A stretch of 6,986 nt of DNA from CAZAGD01 sp049699975. Its GTDB lineage: Bacteria > Desulfobacterota > SM23-61. The stretch covers positions 1 to 6,986 of the forward strand of contig JBNAWB010000192.1 in assembly GCA_049699975.1 (NCBI GenBank), read 5' to 3'. A program made the translations under genes and the position numbers. This document shows positions 1 to 5,685 of this stretch, in pieces (positions within the stretch are counted from its first letter, which is position 1; each line of letters begins with the position of its first letter). The notes under the pieces are model-generated. The model did no database searches. It was not told the DNA's origin and saw only the letters and a program-made list of their open reading frames with translations.

Positions 1-53
1 CCCTCCCGCCTGTCTCCTGCTGGTGAGAAAAATTAAAACTGATCGACGGTCAG
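1..53. repeat. Left arm of a palindromic dispersed repeat
   Basis: Positions 2-53 are the exact reverse complement of 6935-6986, 52 bases without a mismatch. Identity stops right after the GGTCAG end at 53. An interior copy at 4250-4363 has both arms facing each other around a 23-base centre, so this arm looks like the right half of the same element, cut in or near its centre. The arm carries the conserved blocks CCTGTCTCCTGC near its inner end and GATCGACGGTCAG at its outer end. There is no coding potential. The window boundary may be an assembly break at this repeat. Confidence 0.85.
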
Positions 54-65
54 AGTTTAATTTCC

Positions 66-94
66 TTGACACTTAGTTTTGTATCATATAGTAT
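66..94 (+). promoter_or_regulatory. Sigma70-type promoter of the marR-fad operon
   Basis: A perfect -35 hexamer TTGACA lies at 66-71, and 17 bases later a -10-like TAGTAT at 89-94 matches the consensus in 4 of 6 positions. Overlapping alternatives are TATAGT at 87-92 and TATGAT at 92-97, each with poorer spacing. Transcription would start near 100-103, leaving a leader of under 20 bases that still holds the ribosome site at 110-117. The promoter begins only 12 bases after the end of the palindromic repeat arm. Confidence 0.7.
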
Positions 95-98
95 GATA
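82..98. promoter_or_regulatory. Candidate MarR operator palindrome over the -10 box
   Basis: TATCATA (82-88) and TATGATA (92-98) are perfect 7-base inverted arms separated by TAG. MarR-family dimers typically bind palindromes of about this size, often overlapping the promoter of their own operon. This one covers the -10 element of the first gene, a MarR regulator, so binding would block RNA polymerase. Operator identity is inferred from position and symmetry; the arms are AT-rich, which allows some chance symmetry. Confidence 0.55.
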
Positions 99-109
99 AC
101 GAACTTTTT

Positions 110-117
110 AGGAAGGG
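110..117 (+). promoter_or_regulatory. Ribosome binding site fixing the marR start
   Basis: AGGAAGGG ends two bases before the ATG at 120. The same frame is open upstream to a TTG at 66 and an ATG at 93, but the TTG is the first half of the -35 box TTGACA, and neither has a Shine-Dalgarno sequence. The ATG at 120 is therefore the supported start. Confidence 0.75.
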
Positions 118-119
118 AT

Positions 120-608
120 ATGAAATTGATGAAAAGAGAATATGAAGTCGGTTTTCTCCTTTCGCGGACAACTTGGGCCATGAATAATTTTGTTAATCGT
201 CTGCTTAAAGAGAATGGATTAAATGATATTTCCGTCGCGTATTTTGCGGTTCTGCAGGCACTTTGGGAAGAAGATGGACTGAATATAAGCGATCTGGGAG
301 AGCGAGTGCATCTGGAAAAGTCTACGATGACCAGTCTTATTGACCGGATGGAAAAAGCTGGCCTGCTCAAACGGGCAGATCACCCTACCGACCGGAGAGC
401 TTACCAGATCTACCTTACCCCCCGGGGCAAGAATATCCAAGAAAAGATTGATCAGGTGGCCAGCCAAGCCTATCAATCCTTAACCCAAGGAATTACCGAA
501 AAAGAATTGAAGATCTCTATCGGGGTTTGCCGGCAGATCCTCCAAAATGCTGAAAGAGAGGGGGTGGCAAAGAATTTAAAAAAGGAGAAGCTGGAAGAAG
601 TAATTTAA
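120..608 (+). CDS. MarR-family transcriptional regulator
   Basis: This is a 162-residue winged helix-turn-helix regulator, the usual length for MarR proteins. An N-terminal helix (about 5-35) should join the C-terminal helices (about 112-155) in the dimer. The DNA-binding part spans about 55-103: helix NISDLGERVHLEKSTM, recognition helix TSLIDRMEKAGL, then the wing with the family motif D-x-x-x-D-R-R (D87, D91, R92, R93) and YLTPRGK. The start at 120 is chosen because of the AGGAAGGG just upstream; an extension to 66 would run into the promoter. The gene is followed after 45 bases by the beta-oxidation fusion gene on the same strand with no terminator between, so it probably heads that operon. 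Known MarR members often sense small aromatic or acyl-CoA-like ligands; an acyl-CoA or fatty-acid ligand here is inferred only from the neighbours. The family assignment is firm, the ligand unknown. Confidence 0.92.
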   Translation: MKLMKREYEVGFLLSRTTWAMNNFVNRLLKENGLNDISVAYFAVLQALWEEDGLNISDLGERVHLEKSTMTSLIDRMEKAGLLKRADHPTDRRAYQIYLTPRGKNIQEKIDQVASQAYQSLTQGITEKELKISIGVCRQILQNAEREGVAKNLKKEKLEEVI

Positions 609-653
609 GTCCATTAGCAAAGCAAATCCAAGGCCAAAGAAAATGGAGGGCAT

Positions 654-3059
654 ATGGAAAAGAAAATTAAAAAAGTGGCCGTTTTAGGAGCAGGCGTAAT
701 GGGAGCCGCTATTGCGGCCCACTTTGCCAATGTGGGTGTTCCTTCTATTTTATTGGATATAGTGCCCAATAAACTGACTCCCGAAGAAGAAAAAAGGGGA
801 CTTACCTTAAACGACCCTGTGGTACGCAATCGTTTAGCCACCATGGGCAAACAAAATTTGCTGCGCGCTCGCCCGGCTGCATTAGCCATTCCTGAATTAG
901 CCAATTTAATTGAAGTAGGAAATTTCTCTGACCATTTAGAGCGCCTCGCCGAGGTCGATTGGATTATCGAGGCGGTGGTGGAAAACCTCAAAATCAAACA
1001 AGAACTTTTCCGCAAGGTAGCAGCAGTCCGGCGTCCAGGAACGATAATCAGTACCAACACTTCGGGAATTCCCATTAAGGATATCTGTGCGGAGATGGAC
1101 GCGGAGTTTAAGCAATATTTTCTGGGTACTCATTTTTTCAATCCCCCGCGCTATATGAAACTCTTAGAAATTATCCCTCTTCCTGAAACCAGGCCGGAGG
1201 TAATTAAACTAATAGCTGATTTTGGCGAAAGAGTCTTGGGGAAAGGGATTGTTTATGCCAAGGATACACCTAATTTCATTGCTAACCGCATTGGTATCTT
1301 CGGCATGCTTTATTTGATAAAAACCATGCAGGAAAAGGGATACACCATTGAAGAAGTGGACGCAATTACCGGTCCGGCCATGGGGCGGCCCAAAAGTGCT
1401 TCTTTTCGCACAACTGATTTGGTGGGTTTGGATACTTTTGCCCATGTAGCGAAAAATCTTTATGAAAATGTGCCCCATGATGAGAAAAGGGAAATTTTTA
1501 GAATTCCCGATTTCATCCAGAAAATGATCGACCGCCAATGGTTAGGAGATAAAACTGGTCAAGGGTTCTACAAACAAGTTAAAACTGGAGAGGGGAGAGA
1601 AATTCTGGTCTTAGATTTAAAAACCTTAGAGTATCGACCCAGTACCAAAGTAAAATATCTTTCTTTGGAAGCAGCCAAGGCAGCACCTGATGCGGGAAGT
1701 AAGATCAAAACATTAGTATACGCCGAGGATCGGGCTGGTCAATTCGCCTGGGAAGTGGTTAGTGAATCTTTGCTTTATGCCGCCAGTAAGATTCCAGAAA
1801 TAGCTGATGATATTTATAACGTAGACAACGCCCTGAAATGGGGGTTCAACTGGGAGTTAGGGCCCTTTGAAACTTGGGATGCCATAGGGGTTAAAGAATC
1901 AGTAGCTAGGATGAAAAGAGAAGGCAGGAGTATTCCCCCTTTGGTAGAAAAGCTTTTAGCCCAAGGTAAGGAGAGTTTTTATTGCCGGCGGAATGGACAA
2001 ATTTTCTTTTTTGATCTGCAGTTGGGTGATTATAAAAAAGTCCCCGAGAATCCGCGTTTAATTTTGCTTCCGGCGCTTAAAGAACAAAACAAGGTGGTGA
2101 AGACAAATCCGGGCGCCAGTCTGATCGACTTGGGAGATGGGGTGGCCTGCCTGGAATTTCATACGTATATGAATGCCATAGGCCCAGAGATAATTGAGAT
2201 GATCCACGAGTCTCTGCGCCTCGTGGCTAAAGATTTTTTGGGTTTAGTCATTGGCAACCATGCCCAGAATTTCTCCGTGGGAGCGAACTTACTTTTATTG
2301 GCGGCGGAAATCATGAAGGGTAATTGGGCGGGGATTGAGGCTTCCGTGAAAGCTCTCCAAGATGCCACTATGGCCATGAAGTATTTTGAAAAACCTATTG
2401 TCGCTGCTCCCCACGGTATGACCTTAGGGGGAGGTTGCGAAATCTGTTTGGCCAGCCACCGCATTCGCGCCGCCTTAGAAACCTATATGGGCCAGGTGGA
2501 AATTGGGGTGGGTCTCCTCCCCGGAGCTGGGGGTAACAAAGAAGTATATCTACGCTGCATTGAAGGTATTCCTGACGGCGTTACTCCGGATTTGCTTCCT
2601 TTCTTGCGCAAAGCATTTGAAACTATTGCCCTGGCCAAGGTTTCGACGAGCGGAGAAGAGGCAAGAAAATTGGGCTTCTTGCGCTCGACGGATAAAATTA
2701 CGGCCAATGTAGACCATCTCCTCTTTGATGCCAAACAGACAGTTTTGGCTATGGTGCAAGAAGGTTTTCAGCCCCCCCGACCAAGACTTATTCCAGTGGC
2801 TGGCGATGGCGGCCGGGCTGCTATTAAATACATGGCAAACACCATGCGTCAGGGGGGCTTTATTACTGAATATGAAGAGTATATTGCGGGTAAGCTGGCT
2901 TATATCTTAACTGGAGGAGATGTTTTGAGCGGAGCCTTAGTTACCGAACAGCATATGCTGGACATTGAACGGGAAGTTTTCCTGAGCCTGTGCGGTGAAA
3001 AGAAGACCCAGGAAAGAATATCCCATATGCTCAAGACTAATAAACCTTTACGCAATTAG
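654..3059 (+). CDS. fadN: 3-hydroxyacyl-CoA dehydrogenase / enoyl-CoA hydratase fusion (FadN type)
   Basis: This 801-residue cytoplasmic enzyme would hydrate trans-2-enoyl-CoA and oxidise the L-3-hydroxyacyl-CoA with NAD+, two consecutive steps of beta-oxidation. The dehydrogenase comes first: Rossmann fold with GAGVMG (12-17), TNTSG (134-138), the signature GTHFFNPPRYMKLLE with catalytic His160 and Glu172, and NFIANR (207-212). A second dehydrogenase C-terminal-like part follows at about 350-440. The crotonase domain spans about 490-690, with FSVGANL (540-546), GGGCE with Glu596, and GQVEIGVGLLPGAGG with Glu616. The two glutamates are 20 apart, as in rat enoyl-CoA hydratase (Glu144/Glu164), so both active sites look intact. 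Domain order and length match Bacillus FadN (dehydrogenase before hydratase), opposite to E. coli FadB. The start is supported by TGGAGGG just before the ATG. The thiolase follows after 9 bases. No acyl-CoA dehydrogenase or ligase lies in the window. The direction in vivo (degradation or reverse synthesis) cannot be told from sequence. Confidence 0.93.
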   Translation: MEKKIKKVAVLGAGVMGAAIAAHFANVGVPSILLDIVPNKLTPEEEKRGLTLNDPVVRNRLATMGKQNLLRARPAALAIPELANLIEVGNFSDHLERLAEVDWIIEAVVENLKIKQELFRKVAAVRRPGTIISTNTSGIPIKDICAEMDAEFKQYFLGTHFFNPPRYMKLLEIIPLPETRPEVIKLIADFGERVLGKGIVYAKDTPNFIANRIGIFGMLYLIKTMQEKGYTIEEVDAITGPAMGRPKSASFRTTDLVGLDTFAHVAKNLYENVPHDEKREIFRIPDFIQKMIDRQWLGDKTGQGFYKQVKTGEGREILVLDLKTLEYRPSTKVKYLSLEAAKAAPDAGSKIKTLVYAEDRAGQFAWEVVSESLLYAASKIPEIADDIYNVDNALKWGFNWELGPFETWDAIGVKESVARMKREGRSIPPLVEKLLAQGKESFYCRRNGQIFFFDLQLGDYKKVPENPRLILLPALKEQNKVVKTNPGASLIDLGDGVACLEFHTYMNAIGPEIIEMIHESLRLVAKDFLGLVIGNHAQNFSVGANLLLLAAEIMKGNWAGIEASVKALQDATMAMKYFEKPIVAAPHGMTLGGGCEICLASHRIRAALETYMGQVEIGVGLLPGAGGNKEVYLRCIEGIPDGVTPDLLPFLRKAFETIALAKVSTSGEEARKLGFLRSTDKITANVDHLLFDAKQTVLAMVQEGFQPPRPRLIPVAGDGGRAAIKYMANTMRQGGFITEYEEYIAGKLAYILTGGDVLSGALVTEQHMLDIEREVFLSLCGEKKTQERISHMLKTNKPLRN

Positions 3060-3065
3060 GAGGAG
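3058..3065 (+). promoter_or_regulatory. Ribosome binding site of fadA overlapping the fadN stop
   Basis: AGGAGGAG begins inside the TAG stop codon of the preceding gene (3057-3059) and ends three bases before the thiolase ATG at 3069. This strong Shine-Dalgarno sequence supports the start and suggests coupled translation of the two beta-oxidation enzymes. Confidence 0.75.
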
Positions 3066-3068
3066 AAT

Positions 3069-4253
3069 ATGAGAGAAGCAGTCATTGTTTCGGCAGTACG
3101 GACGGCCGTAGGTCGAGCCCCGCGGGGAAGCTTAAGGAACACTCGTCCGGATGATTTAGCCGGCTGGGTAGTGAAAGAAGCGCTGCAGCGCGTGCCCGGA
3201 TTAAAGCCCGCCGAAGTGGATGATGTAGTTCTCGGCTGCAGTTTCCCCGAAGCCGAACAAGGTCTGAACGTAGCCCGTTTAGTTTGTTACTTAGCGGGGC
3301 TTCCTTATACTGTGCCCGGGCAAACGGTCAATCGTTTTTGCGCTTCTGGGCTGCAGGCTATAGCCACGGGGGCCGAACACATCATGTGCGGTTTTGCTGA
3401 GGTTATTATTGCCGGGGGAGTAGAGTCCATGTCCATGGTCCCTATGGGGGGAAATAAAACTGTTCCTAACCTGAAGCTTATAGAAACATATCCGGAAGGT
3501 TATACGGCTATGGGCATTACGGCTGAGAATGTGGCCCGTCGGTTTGGTATTTCTCGGGAAGAACAAGATGCTTTTGCTTTGCAGAGTCATCAGAAGGCGG
3601 CGGCGGCCATTAAAGCAGGGAAGTTCAAAGATGAAATTTTACCCATCAAGGTAAAAACCCAAGAAGTTTCCGAGGATGGACAAGTGACTTTTCGCGAGTT
3701 TATTTTTGATACAGATGAGGGAGTTCGTTTTGATACCAGCATGGAAGCATTATCTAAGTTAAGGCCGGCCTTCGCCGTGGACGGCACAGTCACGGCGGGC
3801 AATTCCTCGCCCCTCAACGACGGAGCAGCCGCAGTGGTTATTATGTCCAAAGAGAAGGCTAAATCTTTGGACGTGGAACCTATGGCCACTTTAAGATCTT
3901 ACGCGGTGGCGGGCGTACCTCCGGAGATTATGGGCATTGGGCCCGTAGAGGCTATTCCCAAAGCCTTAAAGCTTGCTGGGCTGACCTTAGAGGACATTGA
4001 TCTCATCGAATTGAATGAGGCTTTTGCTTCCCAGGCCCTTTATGTTTGTCGCACTTTGGGATTAAATATGGAAAAAGTTAATGTGAATGGGGGAGCAATT
4101 GCTTTAGGGCATGCTTTAGGTAATAGTGGAGCGCGGCTAACCGTTACTTTAATGCACGAAATGAAACGAAGAAAAGCGCGTTATGGTCTGGTTTCTATGT
4201 GCATTGGCTTTGGCATGGGTGCGGCCGCGGTGTTTGAAAGGGAAAATAGGTGA
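3069..4253 (+). CDS. fadA: Acetyl-CoA acyltransferase (3-ketoacyl-CoA thiolase)
   Basis: This 394-residue thiolase is full length for the family. It would cleave 3-ketoacyl-CoA with CoA to acetyl-CoA and a shortened acyl-CoA, the last beta-oxidation step, taking the product of the fusion enzyme encoded just upstream. Visible family landmarks are the nucleophilic Cys91 in NRFCASGLQ, the glycine-rich AGGVESMS (115-122), GNSSPLNDGAA (244-254), NEAFA (316-320), His348 in GGAIALGHALGNSGAR, and the acid/base Cys378 in MCIGFGMGAA. The proline of the usual GHPxG motif is alanine here (GHALG), a tolerated variation that leaves the catalytic histidine in place. The fadN-fadA order is that of the Bacillus operon. 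The TGA stop at 4251-4253 lies inside the conserved edge of a palindromic repeat, yet the C-terminus (AAVFERENR) looks complete. Degradative versus biosynthetic (acetoacetyl-CoA) use is decided here by context only. Confidence 0.94.
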   Translation: MREAVIVSAVRTAVGRAPRGSLRNTRPDDLAGWVVKEALQRVPGLKPAEVDDVVLGCSFPEAEQGLNVARLVCYLAGLPYTVPGQTVNRFCASGLQAIATGAEHIMCGFAEVIIAGGVESMSMVPMGGNKTVPNLKLIETYPEGYTAMGITAENVARRFGISREEQDAFALQSHQKAAAAIKAGKFKDEILPIKVKTQEVSEDGQVTFREFIFDTDEGVRFDTSMEALSKLRPAFAVDGTVTAGNSSPLNDGAAAVVIMSKEKAKSLDVEPMATLRSYAVAGVPPEIMGIGPVEAIPKALKLAGLTLEDIDLIELNEAFASQALYVCRTLGLNMEKVNVNGGAIALGHALGNSGARLTVTLMHEMKRRKARYGLVSMCIGFGMGAAAVFERENR

Positions 4254-4363
4254 CCGTCGATCACTTTTCAAGTTCCCTCTTAAGGCAGGCGGGAGAAAGG
4301 CGGAATTAAAATAAGGTGCCTGCTTCCTGCGGCCAAGAAATATTCAAACTTTTAGGCGGTCAG
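4250..4363. repeat. Interior, diverged copy of the palindromic repeat (both arms)
   Basis: The left arm (4250-4295) matches the window's right end (6935 onward) with 13 identical bases TGACCGTCGATCA, then a diverged stretch with a 5-base deletion, then CAGGCGGGAG. The right arm (4319-4363) aligns without gaps to 9-53, about 33 of 45 bases identical by hand count, including CCTG, TCCTGC and CGGTCAG. The arms are inverted and separated by 23 bases, so this shows the whole element: about 114 bases, non-coding, hairpin-forming. It begins one base before the thiolase stop codon, and its first bases supply that TGA. No transposase or clear target-site duplication is visible. Confidence 0.75.
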
Positions 4364-4365
4364 GG

Positions 4366-4467
4366 AAAATAGATATTGATCTCAAGAAAATTTCGGGGGC
4401 CAAAGTATTCATCAAAATGCTTATGGCCCCAGAGCTTTTAAAACAGGGCAAAAATATAGAAGACTAA
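4366..4467 (+). pseudogene. Possible 3' remnant of an unidentified gene
   Basis: Directly after the interior repeat a frame of about 33 codons runs to a TAA at 4465-4467, which overlaps the stop of the convergent zinc-ribbon gene. Its translation (KIDIDLKKISGAKVF, then IKMLMAPELLKQGKNIED) looks protein-like, with ordinary codons and amphipathic pattern. The frame has no start codon with a ribosome site; upstream it runs back through the repeat to a stop at 4312-4314. This suggests the tail of a gene once downstream of fadA whose front was lost at the repeat. I do not recognise the protein. The alternative is a chance open frame, since part of it also forms a strong hairpin (4396-4430). Confidence 0.3.
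4396..4430. terminator. Terminator-like hairpin between convergent operons
   Basis: GGGGCCA (4396-4402) pairs with TGGCCCC (4424-4430), and the stem continues with AAGTATT (4403-4409) against AATGCTT (4416-4422) using one G-U pair. This gives 14 pairs with one bulged A and a 6-base loop. It lies between the rightward fad operon and the leftward ferredoxin/zinc-ribbon unit, where a bidirectional terminator would be expected. On the plus strand a TTTT run follows after five bases; on the minus strand ATTTT follows. Neither T-tract is ideal, so termination efficiency is uncertain. Confidence 0.45.
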
Positions 4468-4709
4468 ATTAAGATTTTAATGTCCCGTTCCTCAAACTCC
4501 ATTTTGGAGCCCAAAGACTCAGAGCAGAAGGTGCAAAGATATTCGTATTTTTCTCCCTCGGGTAAGATGAGTAAGAGGCGTTTGCGAACCGGAACGGCTC
4601 GCCGACAACGGGGGCAGAAAAGCACGCTGGCTTCGAATTGGGCAAAAGCCTCCTGCGGTTGAGAGTTATAATTTACATTTCCCAATTGCGCGTCTTTCCT
4701 ATTTCTCAT
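4464..4709 (-). CDS. Small zinc-ribbon-like protein of unknown function
   Basis: This 81-residue protein has one CPRC knuckle (Cys32, Cys35) and one CTFC knuckle (Cys59, Cys62), 23 residues between the pairs, a spacing that fits a zinc ribbon. Between them lies a basic, strand-like stretch (VPVRKRLLLILPEGEKYEYL); the C-terminus is charged. There is no signal peptide or membrane segment. I do not recognise a named family. The ATG at 4709 starts four bases after the ferredoxin stop, so the two are probably cotranscribed and translationally coupled; the ribosome site there is weak. A TTG at 4730 would overlap the ferredoxin gene by 17 bases and is less likely. A TTG eight codons inside, preceded by AGGAAAG, is another possible start. 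Metal binding is inferred from the cysteine pattern; a role in maturing or partnering the ferredoxin is only a guess from linkage. Confidence 0.7.
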   Translation of the reverse strand: MRNRKDAQLGNVNYNSQPQEAFAQFEASVLFCPRCRRAVPVRKRLLLILPEGEKYEYLCTFCSESLGSKMEFEERDIKILI

Positions 4710-4713
4710 TTTC

Positions 4714-5289
4714 TTATTTAGCGGCCACAATATCTACATCTAAATCAATATAAAATGTTTGCGGATAAGTACCCATTTCAGGCTTGATCACTTGCACCGG
4801 AGAAGTGGCTACTAAGCGAGAAATTTCCGAATTAGGATCGTTGAGATCACCGAATATTAAAGCATTTGTAGGACAAGCTTCCACACAGGCTGGCAGGAGA
4901 CCACGCTCCAGACGTTTATGGCAAAAATCACACTTCTCGACAATATTAAACCTTGGGTTAATAAAACGCACATTATAAGGACAAGCTGCCATACAGTAAC
5001 GACAGCCTATACACCGGTGAGGGTTGATCATCACAATACCATCTTCAGGGCGTTTATAGGTAGCGTTAACCGGACATACTGTGCAGCAAATGGGCCTTTC
5101 ACAGTGATTGCAAACGATGGGCAAGAATGCCCGGCGCACGTAGGGATAGCGTCCTTTTTCAATCTGTTTCACCCAAGTGCGGTAGCATCCTAAAGGGACG
5201 GAAAATTCTGCTTTGCAGGCCAGGGAACAAGTTTGGCAACCAATGCAGCGGCGCAAATCAATGAGCATCGCCCAGCGTTTCTTCCTCAT
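4714..5289 (-). CDS. Four-cluster [4Fe-4S] ferredoxin-type electron-transfer subunit (DmsB/NrfC/HybA-like)
   Basis: This 191-residue iron-sulfur protein should carry electrons through four [4Fe-4S] clusters. The sixteen cysteines fall in the classic order: C15-C18-C21-C25; C60-C63-C68-C72; C93-C96-C99-C103; C120-C123-C135-C139, with CP ends at three of them. C69 is an extra cysteine beside C68. This is the layout of electron-transfer subunits of molybdopterin oxidoreductases (DmsB, PsrB) and related NrfC/HybA proteins. No Tat or Sec signal is present, so it is likely cytoplasmic or carried by a partner. The start is backed by AGGAGG four bases before the ATG and a second GGAGGAG just upstream. 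Usual partners, a molybdopterin catalytic subunit and a membrane anchor, are absent: its only neighbour in the unit is a small zinc-ribbon gene. The electron donor is unknown. A link to reoxidising beta-oxidation carriers is conceivable, but it is on the opposite strand and in a separate unit. Confidence 0.9.
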   Translation of the reverse strand: MRKKRWAMLIDLRRCIGCQTCSLACKAEFSVPLGCYRTWVKQIEKGRYPYVRRAFLPIVCNHCERPICCTVCPVNATYKRPEDGIVMINPHRCIGCRYCMAACPYNVRFINPRFNIVEKCDFCHKRLERGLLPACVEACPTNALIFGDLNDPNSEISRLVATSPVQVIKPEMGTYPQTFYIDLDVDIVAAK

Positions 5290-5316
5290 AAATCCTCCTC
5301 ATCTCCTCCAATAACT

Positions 5317-5345
5317 ATATAACATAAATCTATTTTTAATGGCAA
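5317..5345 (-). promoter_or_regulatory. Possible promoter of the ferredoxin gene
   Basis: On the minus strand, TTGCCA (5340-5345; 5 of 6 to the -35 consensus) is followed after 17 bases by TTATAT (5317-5322), or after 18 by TATATA (5316-5321). The stretch between is A/T-rich. Initiation would lie roughly 20 bases upstream of the duplicated Shine-Dalgarno region. AT-rich sequence makes chance matches easy. Confidence 0.4.
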
Positions 5346-5350
5346 CTGTA

Positions 5351-5370
5351 ATCACTTGCTTCCATGTGAT
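5351..5370. promoter_or_regulatory. Imperfect palindrome upstream of the ferredoxin promoter
   Basis: ATCACTTG (5351-5358) and CATGTGAT (5363-5370) are inverted 8-base arms with one mismatch, separated by CTTC. The centre lies some 50 bases upstream of the expected transcription start of the ferredoxin gene, a typical activator position. The half-sites face the opposite way from CRP-type TGTGA-TCACA sites, so no known regulator is assigned. Confidence 0.3.
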
Positions 5371-5417
5371 CCATCAATGAACCCCTCATCCATGAATAAC
5401 CTATCTTCTTCCAGTTT

Positions 5418-5534
5418 TTAATGAGCGAGCATCAAATGTTTTACTTCTTTCCTTAGGAAATTTTTCATGGCGGGCCCGCAGAGCGTGCCCATATCTCACT
5501 TATGGGACCCTTTCTCTTTACGCTCCTCGCCATA
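5418..5534. repeat. GTCATTGCGAG-type hairpin repeat, copy A (degraded)
   Basis: The first part (5418-5501) is a diverged direct copy of 5546-5625, sharing the identical 16-mer CATCAAATGTTTTACT (5430-5445), then CATGGCG, CCCG, GGCGTG-like and ATCTC blocks. The second part contains ACGCTCCTCGCCAT (5520-5533), inverted relative to ATGGCG...AGCGT (5467-5486), making a hairpin. The pattern (CATGGCGAG... ATCTC ... CTCGCCAT) resembles the intergenic GTCATTGCGAG hairpin repeats found in many bacterial genomes. It is non-coding. Confidence 0.6.
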
Positions 5535-5545
5535 ACTCGTACTTA

Positions 5546-5672
5546 TTAATGAGCGCATCAAATGTTTTACTCCTTTTCATAGAAAAGCTGTCATGGCGAG
5601 CCCGAAGGGCGTGGCCATCTCGCTTTGAGATTACTTCGTCCCCCGCATCAAGTGCGGGCTCTTCACAATGAC
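5546..5672. repeat. GTCATTGCGAG-type hairpin repeat, copy B
   Basis: This copy opens with the block shared with copy A (5546-5625). Its outer arms GTCATGGCGAGCCCG (5590-5604) and CGGGCTCTTCACAATGAC (5655-5672) are inverted and largely complementary. Inside are two smaller hairpins: ATCTC/GAGAT (5617-5621 with 5627-5631) and a perfect CCCGCA/TGCGGG (5642-5647 with 5653-5658). Such nested hairpins between GTCAT and ATGAC ends are the known style of this dispersed repeat class. It contains no gene. Confidence 0.65.
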
Positions 5673-5685
5673 TTATAGTTTGTGG

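Noticed and set aside
66..119. N-terminal extension of the MarR protein from a TTG at 66
   Set aside because: The TTG is part of the -35 hexamer TTGACA, and the extension would cross the operator palindrome; the ATG at 120 has a good ribosome site.
609..653. A separate promoter or terminator between marR and fadN
   Set aside because: In the 45 bases only a good ribosome site is visible; no hairpin or promoter-like pair of hexamers, so one operon is simpler.
614..1075. Open frame of 153 codons on the minus strand opposite the start of fadN
   Set aside because: It is antisense to the clearly conserved Rossmann domain, low-complexity in composition, and has no family motif.
4918..5193. Open frame of 91 codons on the plus strand within the ferredoxin gene
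   Set aside because: It lies wholly antisense to a gene with 16 correctly spaced cluster cysteines, and has no recognisable domain.
5351..5370. CRP or FNR binding site
   Set aside because: The half-sites read ATCAC then GTGAT, the reverse of TGTGA-TCACA, and TTGAT-ATCAA is absent.
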